Assembly (NCBI GenBank): GCA_963969595.1
Contig: OZ018408.1
Coordinates: 4,833,823-4,897,822, forward strand
Reading direction: 5' to 3'
DNA from: Neckera pumila
Lineage: Eukaryota > Streptophyta > Bryopsida > Hypnales > Neckeraceae
DNA: 64,000 nt
Part shown: positions 35,651-47,376 of the stretch, piece after piece
Numbering within the stretch: the stretch's first letter is position 1
Layout of the letters: the number at the start of each line of letters is the position of its first letter
Notes under the pieces: generated by a model
What the model was told of the DNA's origin: nothing
Database searches by the model: none
The model's input: the letters and a program-made list of their open reading frames with translations, nothing else
Position numbers and translations under genes: made by a program

Positions 35651-37943
35651 CGTACATTGAGATTTAAGGGCTATAATAAGAAGGGCAAGCTGGAGGTTGA
35701 ATTGAAGGTCCATCTTGTGAAGTCCCGTTGGATTTCATTTAGGGGTACGTAGCAGGGCTTCTTTTTTGGGACAGTGTCCCTCTAGTGGCCTCACTCCAGA
35801 GGCCAATTTTTGGAGGAACAAAGTCAAAGAGGTTAGATTTTTGACAATTTGGCGAAATTTTGTCAAAACAAACAAACCTGGTACGCAAGGCCTGGGGAAG
35901 TGCCAAATCCCAAAGGCCATCTGAATTGTCTTACATTACCAAATTGTCTTTCCAGACAAAAGAATAATCTAGTGAAAGGAAGGTGCAAGGAAAGTAGCTA
36001 TATAGAAATTCTAACCAAATCAAGGTTTGTAAGAATGGGATGACTCCTAGTACGTGAACATGACTGGCATTTTGTCATTGAAGAAACTCAAGTAACGCTT
36101 CAAAGCTCTAAGTAATGTTGGTGAGTCTGAGCTTACATTTTTATTTTGGTAGTCACCCCATCACTAAGGTAGAAACACCCAATAGCGTCCCTGTATCTAA
36201 TCTTTGTTCCTAGATAGACATTAAACCATCCTTAAACTTCCATTGAATGGTCTTTGACGTGTGTCATAAAGGTTTCTCCTCTCTTCACTGTGATTGGATA
36301 AGTGTTGAATTTGTCATAGTTTAGATTTGGGTCCACCTACAGGACGGTTTTAGTGGTCTAGAGGACTGCAACTTTGAAAATTCATAGAAAATACATGCCA
36401 AGTCCGAAAGATCTTTTTCTATTTTTGAAAATTCATGATTTTCTCTTGCCTTTACCACAAAAATATTAATTTTTTGAAATGGTGCCTCCAAGTCTGCTGA
36501 ATTCATTATTTTGACGGTTTTGGGTGCTTCCACCTTAGATGCACAAATACACAAACCTCAAAGGCCCACAAATTTATAGAAGGCAGGAATAATTGAAAAG
36601 GAAACTCTCCTAATGAAGCATCATGGCACAGGTAAAATATTATGACCCATCATGATACCCCTAAATTGTGATGAGCAACTTTAGCATCAACTGTTGAGTC
36701 TATTGAGGTTATTAGATTGAATCCCACTTGAATGAGATCCCTTCCCTGTAGGTTTAAAAAGTCAGTCAATCACTCATTTACAATGCAAGGGTACTCTATC
36801 CAACAGACTTGGAACAAATGACATGTTTCTAAGTTCTATTGTAGAACATGGACTACATATCTATTTACATATATGTTCAAATGAACAAGTGCCAGCACTG
36901 TAAAAGTAAAACCTTAGCTTACGACAGTTCTCAATTGAAGTGTTAGAGGCAGGCAGTTGAGGGTTTGCATCATAATGAAAACCTATTGATGAGGAAAAGA
37001 TTGGGTAAGTGGAAAACACACAGAAATACTACGGTAATAGAAATCCATGGGCTAAAACCGCATGGCAATTTTTAGTTCATTACAGCAGCACAAGTACAAG
37101 CCCGAATATAATATTGGACGCATAATCATAATATTATAATCAATACGAACGGGTCGCAATAACTTGTTACTCACTCCATGGTTGAACAGTAGAAGAAGCA
37201 CATTGCTTTTGAAGTCTTGTGAAAGGCAAGGATGTTGGACATTGCTACACATGAAATCATCATTGCTAGACATGAAATCTTGGATACCACTATCGTGAAT
37301 AAAAGGCGTCATAGTCTGACGCTGTCTGAAACATCATCCAGCCAGTACAGTACAATGCAAGCTATGGATATTTTGGCGAACAGAGGATGCTCCTGCGGTT
37401 CGTAGTTTTCATGCAAACTTCGATCCTACAGAATTCGATCTGCGTTGAGGTTTTGGCCTAAGAAACATGTGGAAGCACATTCATTGATAGACACCACTGA
37501 TCTAGTCTGAATTCAAGGAAATTCAGACTAGAAAACACCACTGCTAACGATTATTGATTAGTGTTTGCATCGTTCCCGAAACATATTGATTATATATGCT
37601 GAGGGAAACAGAGGCACACTCACTACTGGCACATGCATTATGTGGGGAAAAACTACCACTTGACCCAGACATGCCAGAGAGACGGTGCCAAAGCCTTCAA
37701 AACAGAGTCGTAAGTTGAAAACATCAGTCTATTACATAGTAAAGAACAAAATATCAGTAAAAGCTGATGTACTCAGAGTGTTTGTACAACAACATAAGTA
37801 CTACAAACGTCAATATACTATCGAAAAGAAAGAAGTATTGTCCTTATCGTGTTTTTACATTGGAATTATGTTCCGAGAAAGTAGCCTAGTTTAACATAAG
37901 TTACTACCCTTGGAGTTCCTTGCAAGCACTGTGGACCCAAAAT
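35651..37943. other. Intergenic DNA downstream of the WWE gene
   Basis: No gene recognised. The part nearest 37944 may hold the 3' UTR of the - strand gene. Confidence 0.45.
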
Positions 37944-39162
37944 TCAATAGTCATCGTCCGACAGGGAGTCGGAGCAGTACCCCCCAGCAGAATCACAGCT
38001 CTGCAACCAAGCAATTCAACTATTTCAGCAATCTTGACAGATCTGGAGGCGGGTTGATGTGAAGGAATCAAAAACGGGATCAGGACGTGACTGATTAACT
38101 CAATCTATGGACTTTAGCTAGAGGGCCAAATTGGGCCTCAAATGCTCTAATTCAACAAGCAGTTTCGAGTATGTCAAGTGGGTGTTTCTCTTTTTTCAAA
38201 CTTATTGAGTTCTTCACCGACACAGGCAATGTTCTTCACAGATTTCGGTGCTGAAAATTTTAGCCTCATATGAAATACACATTTCAGAATATGATTGATC
38301 CAAACGAACATTTGAAAACCAGAAATCCTTGGTCCTTGAAGGGGTTAAGCAATACTCAACAAGATGCATACATCAATCATTTACCTCCCAATAGTCGCCT
38401 GGTTGACCACGAATGAGCGGGGCCACTTGGGTGGGACAGGTCACTTCTGCCGGAACTCGATTTGCTTCATTCTTTAAAGCTTGCAACTTCACGGCTACAA
38501 GATCCGCTTCCAGTTTCAACACCATTTCCTTCAAGCTCCGGATGCTCTGCACAGGTTAAATTAACACACAACCCCCTTAACAAACAATCACGACAATGAA
38601 AGGCCATGTATAAGCATTCTATGTAAACAAGGCTCCTGTTTCGTGACAAGCTATAAGACCTTTTGAATTGTTTACATAATGTATTCAATTCAATGCACAG
38701 TTACACCGCAGCACTGCCGGGAGTACCGCAACAAGAGAACTTCACTCCAAAGAAACAATGCAATGCATATTACTTAGAAAATGAAACTGGGTCATACTTA
38801 GAAGGAGCTGGCTGAATTACCTCCTCGCAAGCTCGAACTTCTTCTCTGATACTGGCAAGATCATCCGAAGCATTCACGGGGGGCGCGGGTACCCCAGCTG
38901 CCGGAGCTTTCACCACTTTGACGTCACGGGTGAAGCCGGAGGCTACGTTGATTTGCTTCATGGAGCTCAAGTCCACCACGTACTGGGCACCACGGGCGTA
39001 CTTGGAGCTCACCAGACTTCCAAGCTCTACACGATTTGCTCGGTCGGTAAGCCCTTGCTGAATGGCGGCAGCCATGGCGTCGTCATATTGCTTCCATTCT
39101 GCATCATCCCTCCACCAAACTCCTGCTGAGGTGGGTTCCTCGCAAGCCTGGATGATGCACAT
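37944..39162 (-). CDS. Small WWE-domain protein
   Basis: Three exons on the - strand: 39162-38821, 38546-38385, 38000-37944. Donors are GT, acceptors AG, all phase 0, giving 186 residues. The N-terminal half is a WWE-type domain (about 13-85): GVWWRDDAEWKQYDD, then GAQYVVDLSSMKQINVASGF followed by TRDVKVV. WWE domains bind poly- or iso-ADP-ribose or ubiquitin-pathway partners in known proteins. Residues 103-145 are predicted helical (SIREEVRACEE, SIRSLKEMVLKLEADL), possibly a short coiled coil. The C terminus is acidic (YCSDSLSDDDY). There is no signal peptide or transmembrane segment. The first ATG of the open exon was used; an upstream AG acceptor just before GIDELRAPSKFCEMC would allow an earlier exon and a longer N terminus. 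The biological role is unknown; the domain call is from pattern. Confidence 0.75.
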
Positions 39163-39707
39163 CTCGCAAAACTTCGATGGAGCTCTCAATTCGTCTATTC
39201 CCTAACGTGGCAAAGCAACTTCTGAAGTATATGAGATCGAGATTTCAACTGCAAGAAAAGGAAATGCACAAACCAGATCGAACTCGAAGACCAAGGTCCT
39301 GAATTCTCAGCTCCGTCTACCTCTCCCACGGATCCGGAAACGCGAGCTACAATAGCAGGTATATAACTTACTCTCTTGAAATGCACTGAAATTGCAGATT
39401 ACGGGAATACTTGTGTTCATGGAATGCTTGCACGGCCCCATGGCCGGCTTTACATTAATATGAGTGCCGTAATTTGGTTACATTAGTATTTCTGTGCTGC
39501 AAAACCTCATGATTAACTTCAAGTATTCAAGATTAGGAATGGAAGTGGAGCAGCCAATTCAGTGAACGTACAACTCTCGATGGCCGCCATTGCCAGTGCT
39601 CATTAATTAAGCGCTTCGTTCATTATTCTGTCTGCAAGGTACACCAATTTATCCTATCAGGGCATCCTGAATAGACTCCGGAATTTGTCACACCAATTAT
39701 GTATTAA

Positions 39708-40146
39708 GGTAAACCAGCCCATTGTGATCAGAATTAGGAGTCTACCCTCATGTCGTTGCTGAAAATTTTCAAATGTTTTTCCGCACAAAGACAAGTGTGA
39801 GAGAGAGTGAGGACATTTGAAATTATATTTTTTGGACCAAGTATGAATTAGTTCTGAATTCCAGAAGTGATCTGTCCAAAAGAGAAAGTAGACTACCCTA
39901 TAACCAACAAAAAGTGTATCCAATATGCTCTTCTTAATCACCTAAAGTGTTCACAATAATTTCTAATGTAGAAGGCCATAAAAAGTCACTTCCTACAATG
40001 ATTTACACTGAAAAAGCAGATGTTCCTAATGAAGTCACTAATCACTCCATTGGTGTCAGGTTAGACATTGATTGTGGCCAAAAAAATTGTCATGGGGTCA
40101 TTAGGTGTCCACTATGGGTCATCTGACCACAATGGGCTTGTCTACC
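39708..40146. mobile_element. TTAA-flanked element, family 3, copy b (439 bp)
   Basis: TTAA lies at 39704-39707 and 40147-40150. The termini are GGTAAACCAGCCCATTGTG and CAATGGGCTTGTCTACC. It matches copy a at 11855-12294 over its length, including GTAGGAAGTGACTTTTTATGG in opposite orientations. Non-coding. Confidence 0.75.
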
Positions 40147-40150
40147 TTAA

Positions 40151-41930
40151 ATAATTGACGAGCTACGGTAGCGGCAAGTAGGTTATCGGACATAACTGGT
40201 TGTTCACTTCTCAATTACAACCTTTGATCTTCATGATCCAAGGGTGTAGGAAGCAAGTTGAAAGGAGAGAAGGTTATGAGTTACAACTTGTAATGGCAAT
40301 GGTGATGAATTGCCAATGGGACGGTGTCACGTGAGTGTTGAAAACTCAACAACCAGTGATGATTCTAACTTTCACTAAGGTAGGAGGCTTAGAAATGGAG
40401 CATCTAAGAGCATCTCCTGCAACCCTCCAAACAATTTGTTCCTTCAATCGAGATCTGTCGAATTTAAAGGGGATGGCCACTTAAATCCCCAACAGTACAA
40501 CTCACTAAATATACTTCCAACTAATCACAAGTCACAAAACTTGCAAAAGCAATAACTAAGTTATGATAATTGTTAATCCCAAGAGAAAATATAGCATGTA
40601 GTGACCATAAAGGTCTCCTTCAAATATGGACTATTTGGTGTGTGAAAGTAAAGGTCGAGCCTGACAAACGCTACAATTGATTGCTTATCATCCAAAAATT
40701 AGAAGAGAGGCTGTACTTGGAGGGCTGCAAGAGATATTCTAAGGCCTAGTCCGCCTTTTTCATGTATTGCCTTGTATGAGAATATTTTTAGTTCATTTTT
40801 CAGACAAAGAGAAATTGAAAACTAACCCAAGTAGTTTTGTATTTATCCAAGCATTTTTGAATTACTAATGAATTTTAAACGAGTTGGATTGTAGGTCCCT
40901 ATTCATAACATTCAATAGCAGACTGAAGGTCTGCCTTCTCCATGACAAAATGGTGTAGAATATTCCACACCATATTTGGCTAAAGAACATGTGTCAGCTA
41001 ACATGGACAACAAATGCCCCCATTGATGAGTTTTTGTAGATGTGGCCTCAGGGAGGGAAAGGTAGGCTCCCTGAAGGCTAATGATTGTTATGTTTGTGAG
41101 TTTAGGTCTTTTATAAATGACTTACTTGTAATTCTAAATAAAAATGGAAAAAGCAAAGATAATGATTGACTCTTGCAATTAATAATGCTTTTTTCCTTGA
41201 TTCATTCAGTGACTATACTACTTGTCAATTTCAAAACCAACTCATATCCATTTCACAACCATTTACAGGGTTCATTCTTAATGCCCGCTCTGTTTAACAA
41301 CCTTCTACCTTATTTTTTAATTAGAACTTGAAGTTTCTACCATTGGAATCACATTGAGAAGTATTACAAATAGTCCAAAAAAACTCAATTTTAGATATTG
41401 GATAAAGAAAATAAATCACTTTAGAAGTTGGTTAAAAGACAAAAATTATAGTGGTCTTAGCAAATTGTAGTTACCAACATTTCACTTGAATTTGCATCCA
41501 ATTTGGAGTGAAATGTGCATTGGTAACCATGATTTGCTAAAAACGCTATCTATGAGAGGCAATTCATTTCTAATAATCCACCCACTCCATTTTGGCAATA
41601 TAGGCTGTTTTTTTTCTATACAAGAAGAGATGAACAATGATTAATTATAGCACAATTTGTGGTGCAGTTGTGGTACATTATGATTGGCTACAAGACTCTC
41701 AATATTGTAACCACCCCTTGGTGGATTTTGCAATCAGCCCTGAACAGAAATAGAAAGGTCTATATGATTGATGAGTGTGGGTCTAATAGAATCTTCAGCT
41801 AAAAAATTTGTAGTAATTATGTTTTGAGAAATTAAAATTTGAAAAATAATAGAAACCCTCCAAACACTATTTTTGCACACTGAAAAAGTTTTCTATTGAA
41901 GAAACCCGATTTGAAGATACAAATAATTGC
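40151..41930. other. Intergenic, no supported gene
   Basis: Unique-looking AT-rich DNA. No coding signal recognised. Confidence 0.5.
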
Positions 41931-41934
41931 TTAA

Positions 41935-42851
41935 TCCCTAAAGGTCCAAGGCCTTTTTTCTGCCAAAAAACACCAAAATTTGCCATTTTTACAGCAAAGA
42001 GTAAAAAAATTGGAAAATGGTTTTTTTGCACAACTGACCATAAGATCTTTTACCTAATTAGTATAAGAATGTGTAGAAAAAATTTCAAACTTTTTGACCT
42101 TATAGATTGCAAGATATTTGCGTTTAAAGTGCAAAAAAACAACTTTTTCAGTACATTGTGGGACTGAATTTTATGACTTTGAACACTTTTAACTTAAATT
42201 TTTTCATTATAGAGTTTTGAGCTTTAAATCTTTATGGTAGAAAATTGAGTTGAAAATCTAATGGAAAAAGAAAAATCCAAAAAAACTTAATTTTCATTAC
42301 TAAAAAAATTGTTTAACAAAAGTAGGTATGAAATTAAAAAAAAATCTAAAATATTATTATCTTTTATATGGAATTAGAAAGCACTAATCTCAATGGTAAG
42401 ATTGTTCTAGCAAAAAGACTAAACCTTGTAGAATTTTTTTTGAAAAATTGTTAAAAGTGCATTCAAAAATAAATCCTACAAATTATTTTCTTTTAGGAAG
42501 ATGCTCTAAGTGCCCAAAAAAACAAGATTGTCCATAATTTTCTCATAAAAAATCCAAATGAAATGAATCAAAGCTTTCCAAATAGGCAAAAATATAATCT
42601 ATAAGAAAAATAATTTTAAAAACTAATAATAATAATATATTTTTTTTTGCTGCCCCTTCTCCCATGTTTTGAGCTTATTTGGGCATAACTTTTTTTTCCA
42701 ACACCATTTGAAAAATAAATTGTATTCCCATGAAGCTTAGCAGTTACCCTATCTTCCAAATTTTTTTGGAAAAATCACGACAATAATTCAGTCCGTAGGT
42801 ACCTGCCCGAAATCCCATTTGTCCCTTGAAGGGACAATGGGCCTTTAGGTT
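41935..42851. mobile_element. TTAA-flanked element, family 1, copy B (917 bp)
   Basis: TTAA lies at 41931-41934 and 42852-42855. The left end is TCCCTAAAGGTCCAAGGCC and the right end GGGACAATGGGCCTTTAGG. It is the uninterrupted reference copy for reading the nested pair at 33418-35249. Non-coding. Confidence 0.8.
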
Positions 42852-42890
42852 TTAAGTGGTCAAAAATGGATTGCTTCACTTATACCTTAA

Positions 42891-43797
42891 CCTCCAGAGG
42901 TTAGAGACTACGTTTTCTCCCAAAATGTTCCAAAACGACCATTTCTATTACAAGTACCAAACTTAAGAAAAACATTTTTGGACACATACAACCATAGGAT
43001 CTTATAGTAAGCTTATTTGAAAAGATGTAGAAAATTTCTTAGGATTTTCCACCTTGTATATTGCAAGATATAAGCATTTGAATTGACAAAATTCCTTTTT
43101 TTGGCCTTGCGAAAAATCGGATAGTTGCACTTCACAAGGTCACATTTAAATGAAAAAATGTTCAAAATGGTGATTAATCCTTAAGTTCATTCTTCAAAGA
43201 AAGTTGGCTACATGCTCCAAATATTTCAGATAATTTGGAATTATAAAACATATAGGAAAAAAATAGTAAGTAGAAAGAAGTAGAGAATGATTCAAAACAC
43301 TAAATTGTTAAGAATTTAATTATGGAATTGAAAAATGTCGATTCCAATGGTTGTAATGTTGTAATAAATAATATACATCCTATGTTTTGCTTTTTTCAAA
43401 AAATATTAAAAATTGAGTTAAATAAAAGACTTCAAAGTTTATTTTAGAGTAGGAAATCCATACTACCCGCAAACTAGAACACCTCATAATTTTCATCTCA
43501 TAAATCAAAATGGAAAAATTCAAAGCTTTCAACATATATATAAATTTAGAAAACCAATTTTAACTTTTAATTTTTTTAAATCAAAAAAAATTTGAGCTGC
43601 TCGCCAATTGTTGAAAATGATACGTCATTCAATAACTTTTTAACCATGTAGTCAAATGTTTTGGAAATTGTTGGGCCTTCAAGTTACTCCTCAGATACAC
43701 ATTGTGTGAAATTCGAAAGAAAATAAATAAATTTTTGGTTTGTAGTGAGTTGCCCAAAATCGCTATATTGCCAAAAAGTGTCGTTTGGTCCTTTAGG
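42891..43797. mobile_element. TTAA element, family 1, copy G
   Basis: TTAA at 42887-42890 precedes CCTCCAGAGGTTAGAGAC. The right end GTTTGGTCCTTTAGG is followed by ATAAAT, a decayed TTAA. The body matches copies C, D and H more closely than A and B, so family 1 has at least two subfamilies sharing termini. Confidence 0.7.
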
Positions 43798-44453
43798 ATA
43801 AATTGAGGCTATTTGTTTTAAAGAGCTCTTTACGAGGAAGGGCACATGGACTTTGTTTCATGGCGTTTGGACCTATGGTGTGAAGTTTATAGAATTTGCA
43901 AGTTTTTATTATGAATTAAAAATTAAAATATTACTTTTTACTTTTGTTTTGGATGTGGCAACGCATAGGATACACTAGTAGTTTTTTGTTTTTTAAGTGA
44001 TTTATATTCTTTATCTAATGTCTAAATTCAAGATTTTTGGACCTATACAAAGTGTTTTTGAATGTGCTTTCAATAATAGAAATTTCAAGTTTTCATTGCA
44101 AATTAAGCACTGTAAAATTAAAGTTGTATTTAGGGGAGTAGTTATACCAAAGTATTGAAGACTCTTTTAGAGCATAATTGTAAGAGTGTGAGACTACAAA
44201 TGAGGTACAATATTCTTACAGCTACCTATTGTAGCAATTTTTAACAATGTGAAATTCAACTGCTATTTTTTGTACTACATAATTAGCATTGTACTCTTAT
44301 GCAATTTTAACACAATTTCCATATAACGTATCAAATTCTAGTTTTAGAAAACCAAAACTCTATTTTTGGTGAATTTTTTAGGTGTATTTCATGAGTTTAT
44401 GTAACAACCAATTGAAAACTATGGTGAATGAACTTTCAAGATTCAATGGTTAA

Positions 44454-45376
44454 CCCCTAAAGTTCCTTGACTATGTTTTATAAAAAGGCTCAAAAATTGC
44501 CATTTTTAGTACAAGCACCCAATTTTTTGTAAAATTTTTTTCCTTGACATATGTAACCATAGGATCTTGTAGTATGCTGACAGGAAAACACGTGGTAAAT
44601 ATTTCAGAAATTTCCACCACGTGGATTGCAAGATATAAGCATTCAAATTCAATGAACCCATTTTTTTGGCCTTGCAAAAATCAAGGCAGCAGCACTTCAC
44701 AAGCTCACTTTTTGATGAAAAGATGTCCAAAATGATGGTGCTTCTTTGGTTTCTTTTTCCTAGATAAGTTGGCTACATGCCTAAAAAATTTCACTTCATT
44801 TGGAATTGTACAACATATAGGAAAAATAGTAAGTAGATAGTAGAAGAGAATGATTCAAAATACTAAATTGTCAAGAATTTAATTATGGAATTGAAAAATG
44901 CTAATCCCAATGGTTGCAATGTTGTAATAAATAATTCACATCCTATGGTTTTATTTTTTTCAAAAAAGATTGAAAATTGAGTAAGATAAAGGACTTCAAA
45001 GTTTATTTTAGAGTAGAGAACCCGTAACTGCCTGCAAACTAAAAAATCTTCATAACTTTTGACTCATTGATCAAAATGGGATGATTCAAATCTTTTTACG
45101 CATATATAATTCTAAAAAATCAATTTCAAATTTTTGTTTTCAAAAAAAGTGACATTTTCTAATTTGTCCGGATTGCCTATTTACGAAAAAAAGTAATATA
45201 TTAGACCATAACTTTTGACTCACATTTCCAAGCGTCATGAAATATAGTGCATATGAAAGATATTCCTTGTGCCCACTTTCTATTAAAATTTCAGCCTAAA
45301 ATACGGAAATCTCTAGTCACACGTACTTGCCCGAAATTTCTATACAGACAAAAAGTACATGTTGGTCCTTTAGAGG
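44454..45376. mobile_element. TTAA-flanked element, family 1, copy C (923 bp)
   Basis: TTAA lies at 44450-44453 and 45377-45380. The left end is CCCCTAAAGTTCCTTGAC and the right end GTTGGTCCTTTAGAGG. Non-coding. The three copies B, G and C form a loose same-orientation series across 3.4 kb. Confidence 0.8.
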
Positions 45377-45380
45377 TTAA

Positions 45381-46030
45381 GACATGTAGGAATCATCATC
45401 ATGCACATTTTTCTTTTTAAAATAAATCTCATTTTTTTTCAAATTTCATAATGAAAAGATCAATGTTAGAATAACATCTCTTCTAATTTTGATATGCAAA
45501 TTCTTTAGGATAAGTGTTCAATAGTATTCTCCACTCTAAAATAATTAAAACATTGACATATGTTAAAATAGCCATATCCACCTTTCCAACAAGTTTCAAT
45601 TGCATTACATCCAAAATTAGGCTTCAAAAACACTCTACAATGGAAAATGTCACCTCATATGTCACAAAAAACAGTAAGATTGCAATCAATTGCCTTTGAA
45701 TAAGCAATGTTCCTATTATTAAATTGCTTAATTTTTTTGTTAAAATCTTGTTGGAAGTTAAAGGAGTATTCTAGATTCTATTCTTATGCATTTTTTGAAC
45801 ACCAAATGAATAAATTATGAACTTTCAAAATGCTAAAAATAGGTCTACCCAATAGCAACCTTAGGTTCTCATGAATCCAGGCACTAAGTTTTACACAAGA
45901 ATTTGCAGGGGTCACAATAACTTACTGTAGGTGCAATTATATTACATGTGTTCCTTGCAATTACCCCAATTTCATATCATAGGTCCACTTACACTTTATG
46001 AGCTCTGCTAAAGGCATCTCTATTGCAAGA
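45381..46030. other. AT-rich intergenic DNA
   Basis: Nothing recognised. Confidence 0.5.
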
Positions 46031-46033
46031 TAA

Positions 46034-47269
46034 GAGCACCCCCACAGCAGGGCGACAAGGAGCTTAACACGGACAGTGGGTGGGCCCTGGCTTCATTTGC
46101 TTCTCCAAAGCTGACGCGCCAAACGGGAAAAAATGCCCGGCCACGCCAACATTTGAAGAGTACACGGGGAAATGGTGAGCTTTGGGCGTGGTTCACCAAA
46201 GGCTCTAACTACCTTTTCAACCCAATTCCAAGGTACTGACAGTCCTTCTCACCCCATCTTCAAGGCACATATCCCATTTGACCCTCAAATTTTTTTCGCA
46301 GGTAATTTAAACTTCAATAAAGTTTCCTTTATTTGTGTGAAAAAACTGAAAAAAGGCATTTTCCAACTAGAATAAAGTTTCCTTTACTTGTATCTAAAAA
46401 TTTGGGAGAAATGTCTATTCACCTTAGTTGAGTTGTAAGAAGGAAGAGAAGCTTACTATATACACATGGGGTGGTAGGAGGTAGAGCAACCCATGTGGGA
46501 TAAGTAATTAGAAGGAGCTCAACCACTCATAGTCATAGTTTTTTCCAAAGTAGGAATTGTGTTAGAATTAAAATTTCAGACCTCATTTAGGCATAGTAGA
46601 ATAACTTTTTCCAGAAAACTTTGAACTAAGAAAAGTTGGTAAATCAAGATAAATTTTATCTCCAAAAATCCGTTTGAGATTTTGAGTCCTCAGTCAAAAG
46701 TTATGGACAAATTTCTTCTATGCATTTCTACAAGTGTAAAAAAAATTTCCCTTCTAATCCTCTTTTGAAATTTGTCCATAACTTTTGATTGGAGTCATGA
46801 AATCACAAATGGATTTTTAAAGGTGAAATTTGTCTTGATTTCACATCTTTTATTAGTTCAAAGTTTTTTGGAAAAAGTTATTCTACTATGCCTAAATGAG
46901 GTCTAAAATTCTACTTTTAACACAATTCATAATTTTGAATAAACTACGAGTGGTGGAGCTCCTACTACATCTAATTTACTTATCCCACATTATTTGTTCT
47001 ACCTCCTACCACCCCATGTGTATATAGTAGCTAATCTTCTTCCTTAAAAACTCAAAATAAATTGGAAGTGCTTTTGAAACAATGTGAGGGAGTGCTCATT
47101 GGAAGTTAAATTTTGTAAGTTTTATATCGAAACCAAATTCTTTACAATAATATCCATTTGGCGTGCCTGCTTGGCGCGTCAGCAGTGGGACAGAGCAGGA
47201 GCGGCGAAGCTCCACTCTCCAAAGCCACCCTTGGCGCCCCTCCTTGGTGAGTCTGCTGTGGGGTTGCCC
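46034..47269. mobile_element. PIF/Tourist-like non-autonomous element (1,236 bp), TSD TAA
   Basis: The left end GAGCACCCCCACAGCAG and the right end, read inverted, GGGCAACCCCACAGCAG are flanked by TAA at 46031-46033 and 47270-47272. A TAA duplication plus G-rich inverted termini fits the PIF/Harbinger superfamily. The centre is a long foldback (see next entry). No transposase gene. Confidence 0.65.
46429..47060. repeat. Foldback core, arms about 300 bp
   Basis: ACTATATACACATGGGGTGG, then TAGGAGGTAGA, lies near 46455 and recurs inverted near 47020. Pairing continues inward through GACCTCATTTAGGCATAGTA and TTTGTCCATAACTTTTGA. It may be an independent element inserted in the PIF-type element or that element's own core. 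Confidence 0.7.
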
Positions 47270-47376
47270 TAAGTACCAAGAAAAATAATGGCCACAAATC
47301 TTTGAGAATTTAGAAATCTGTTTACAATTGTCGAGACAAGTCTTTCGAAAAGAAAGGTACAGTGCAATAAAATATT

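Noticed and set aside
41931..45380. Copies B, G and C considered as a tandem satellite array
   Set aside because: Spacers between copies are unrelated and of different length, and each copy has its own TTAA flanks, so independent insertions fit better.
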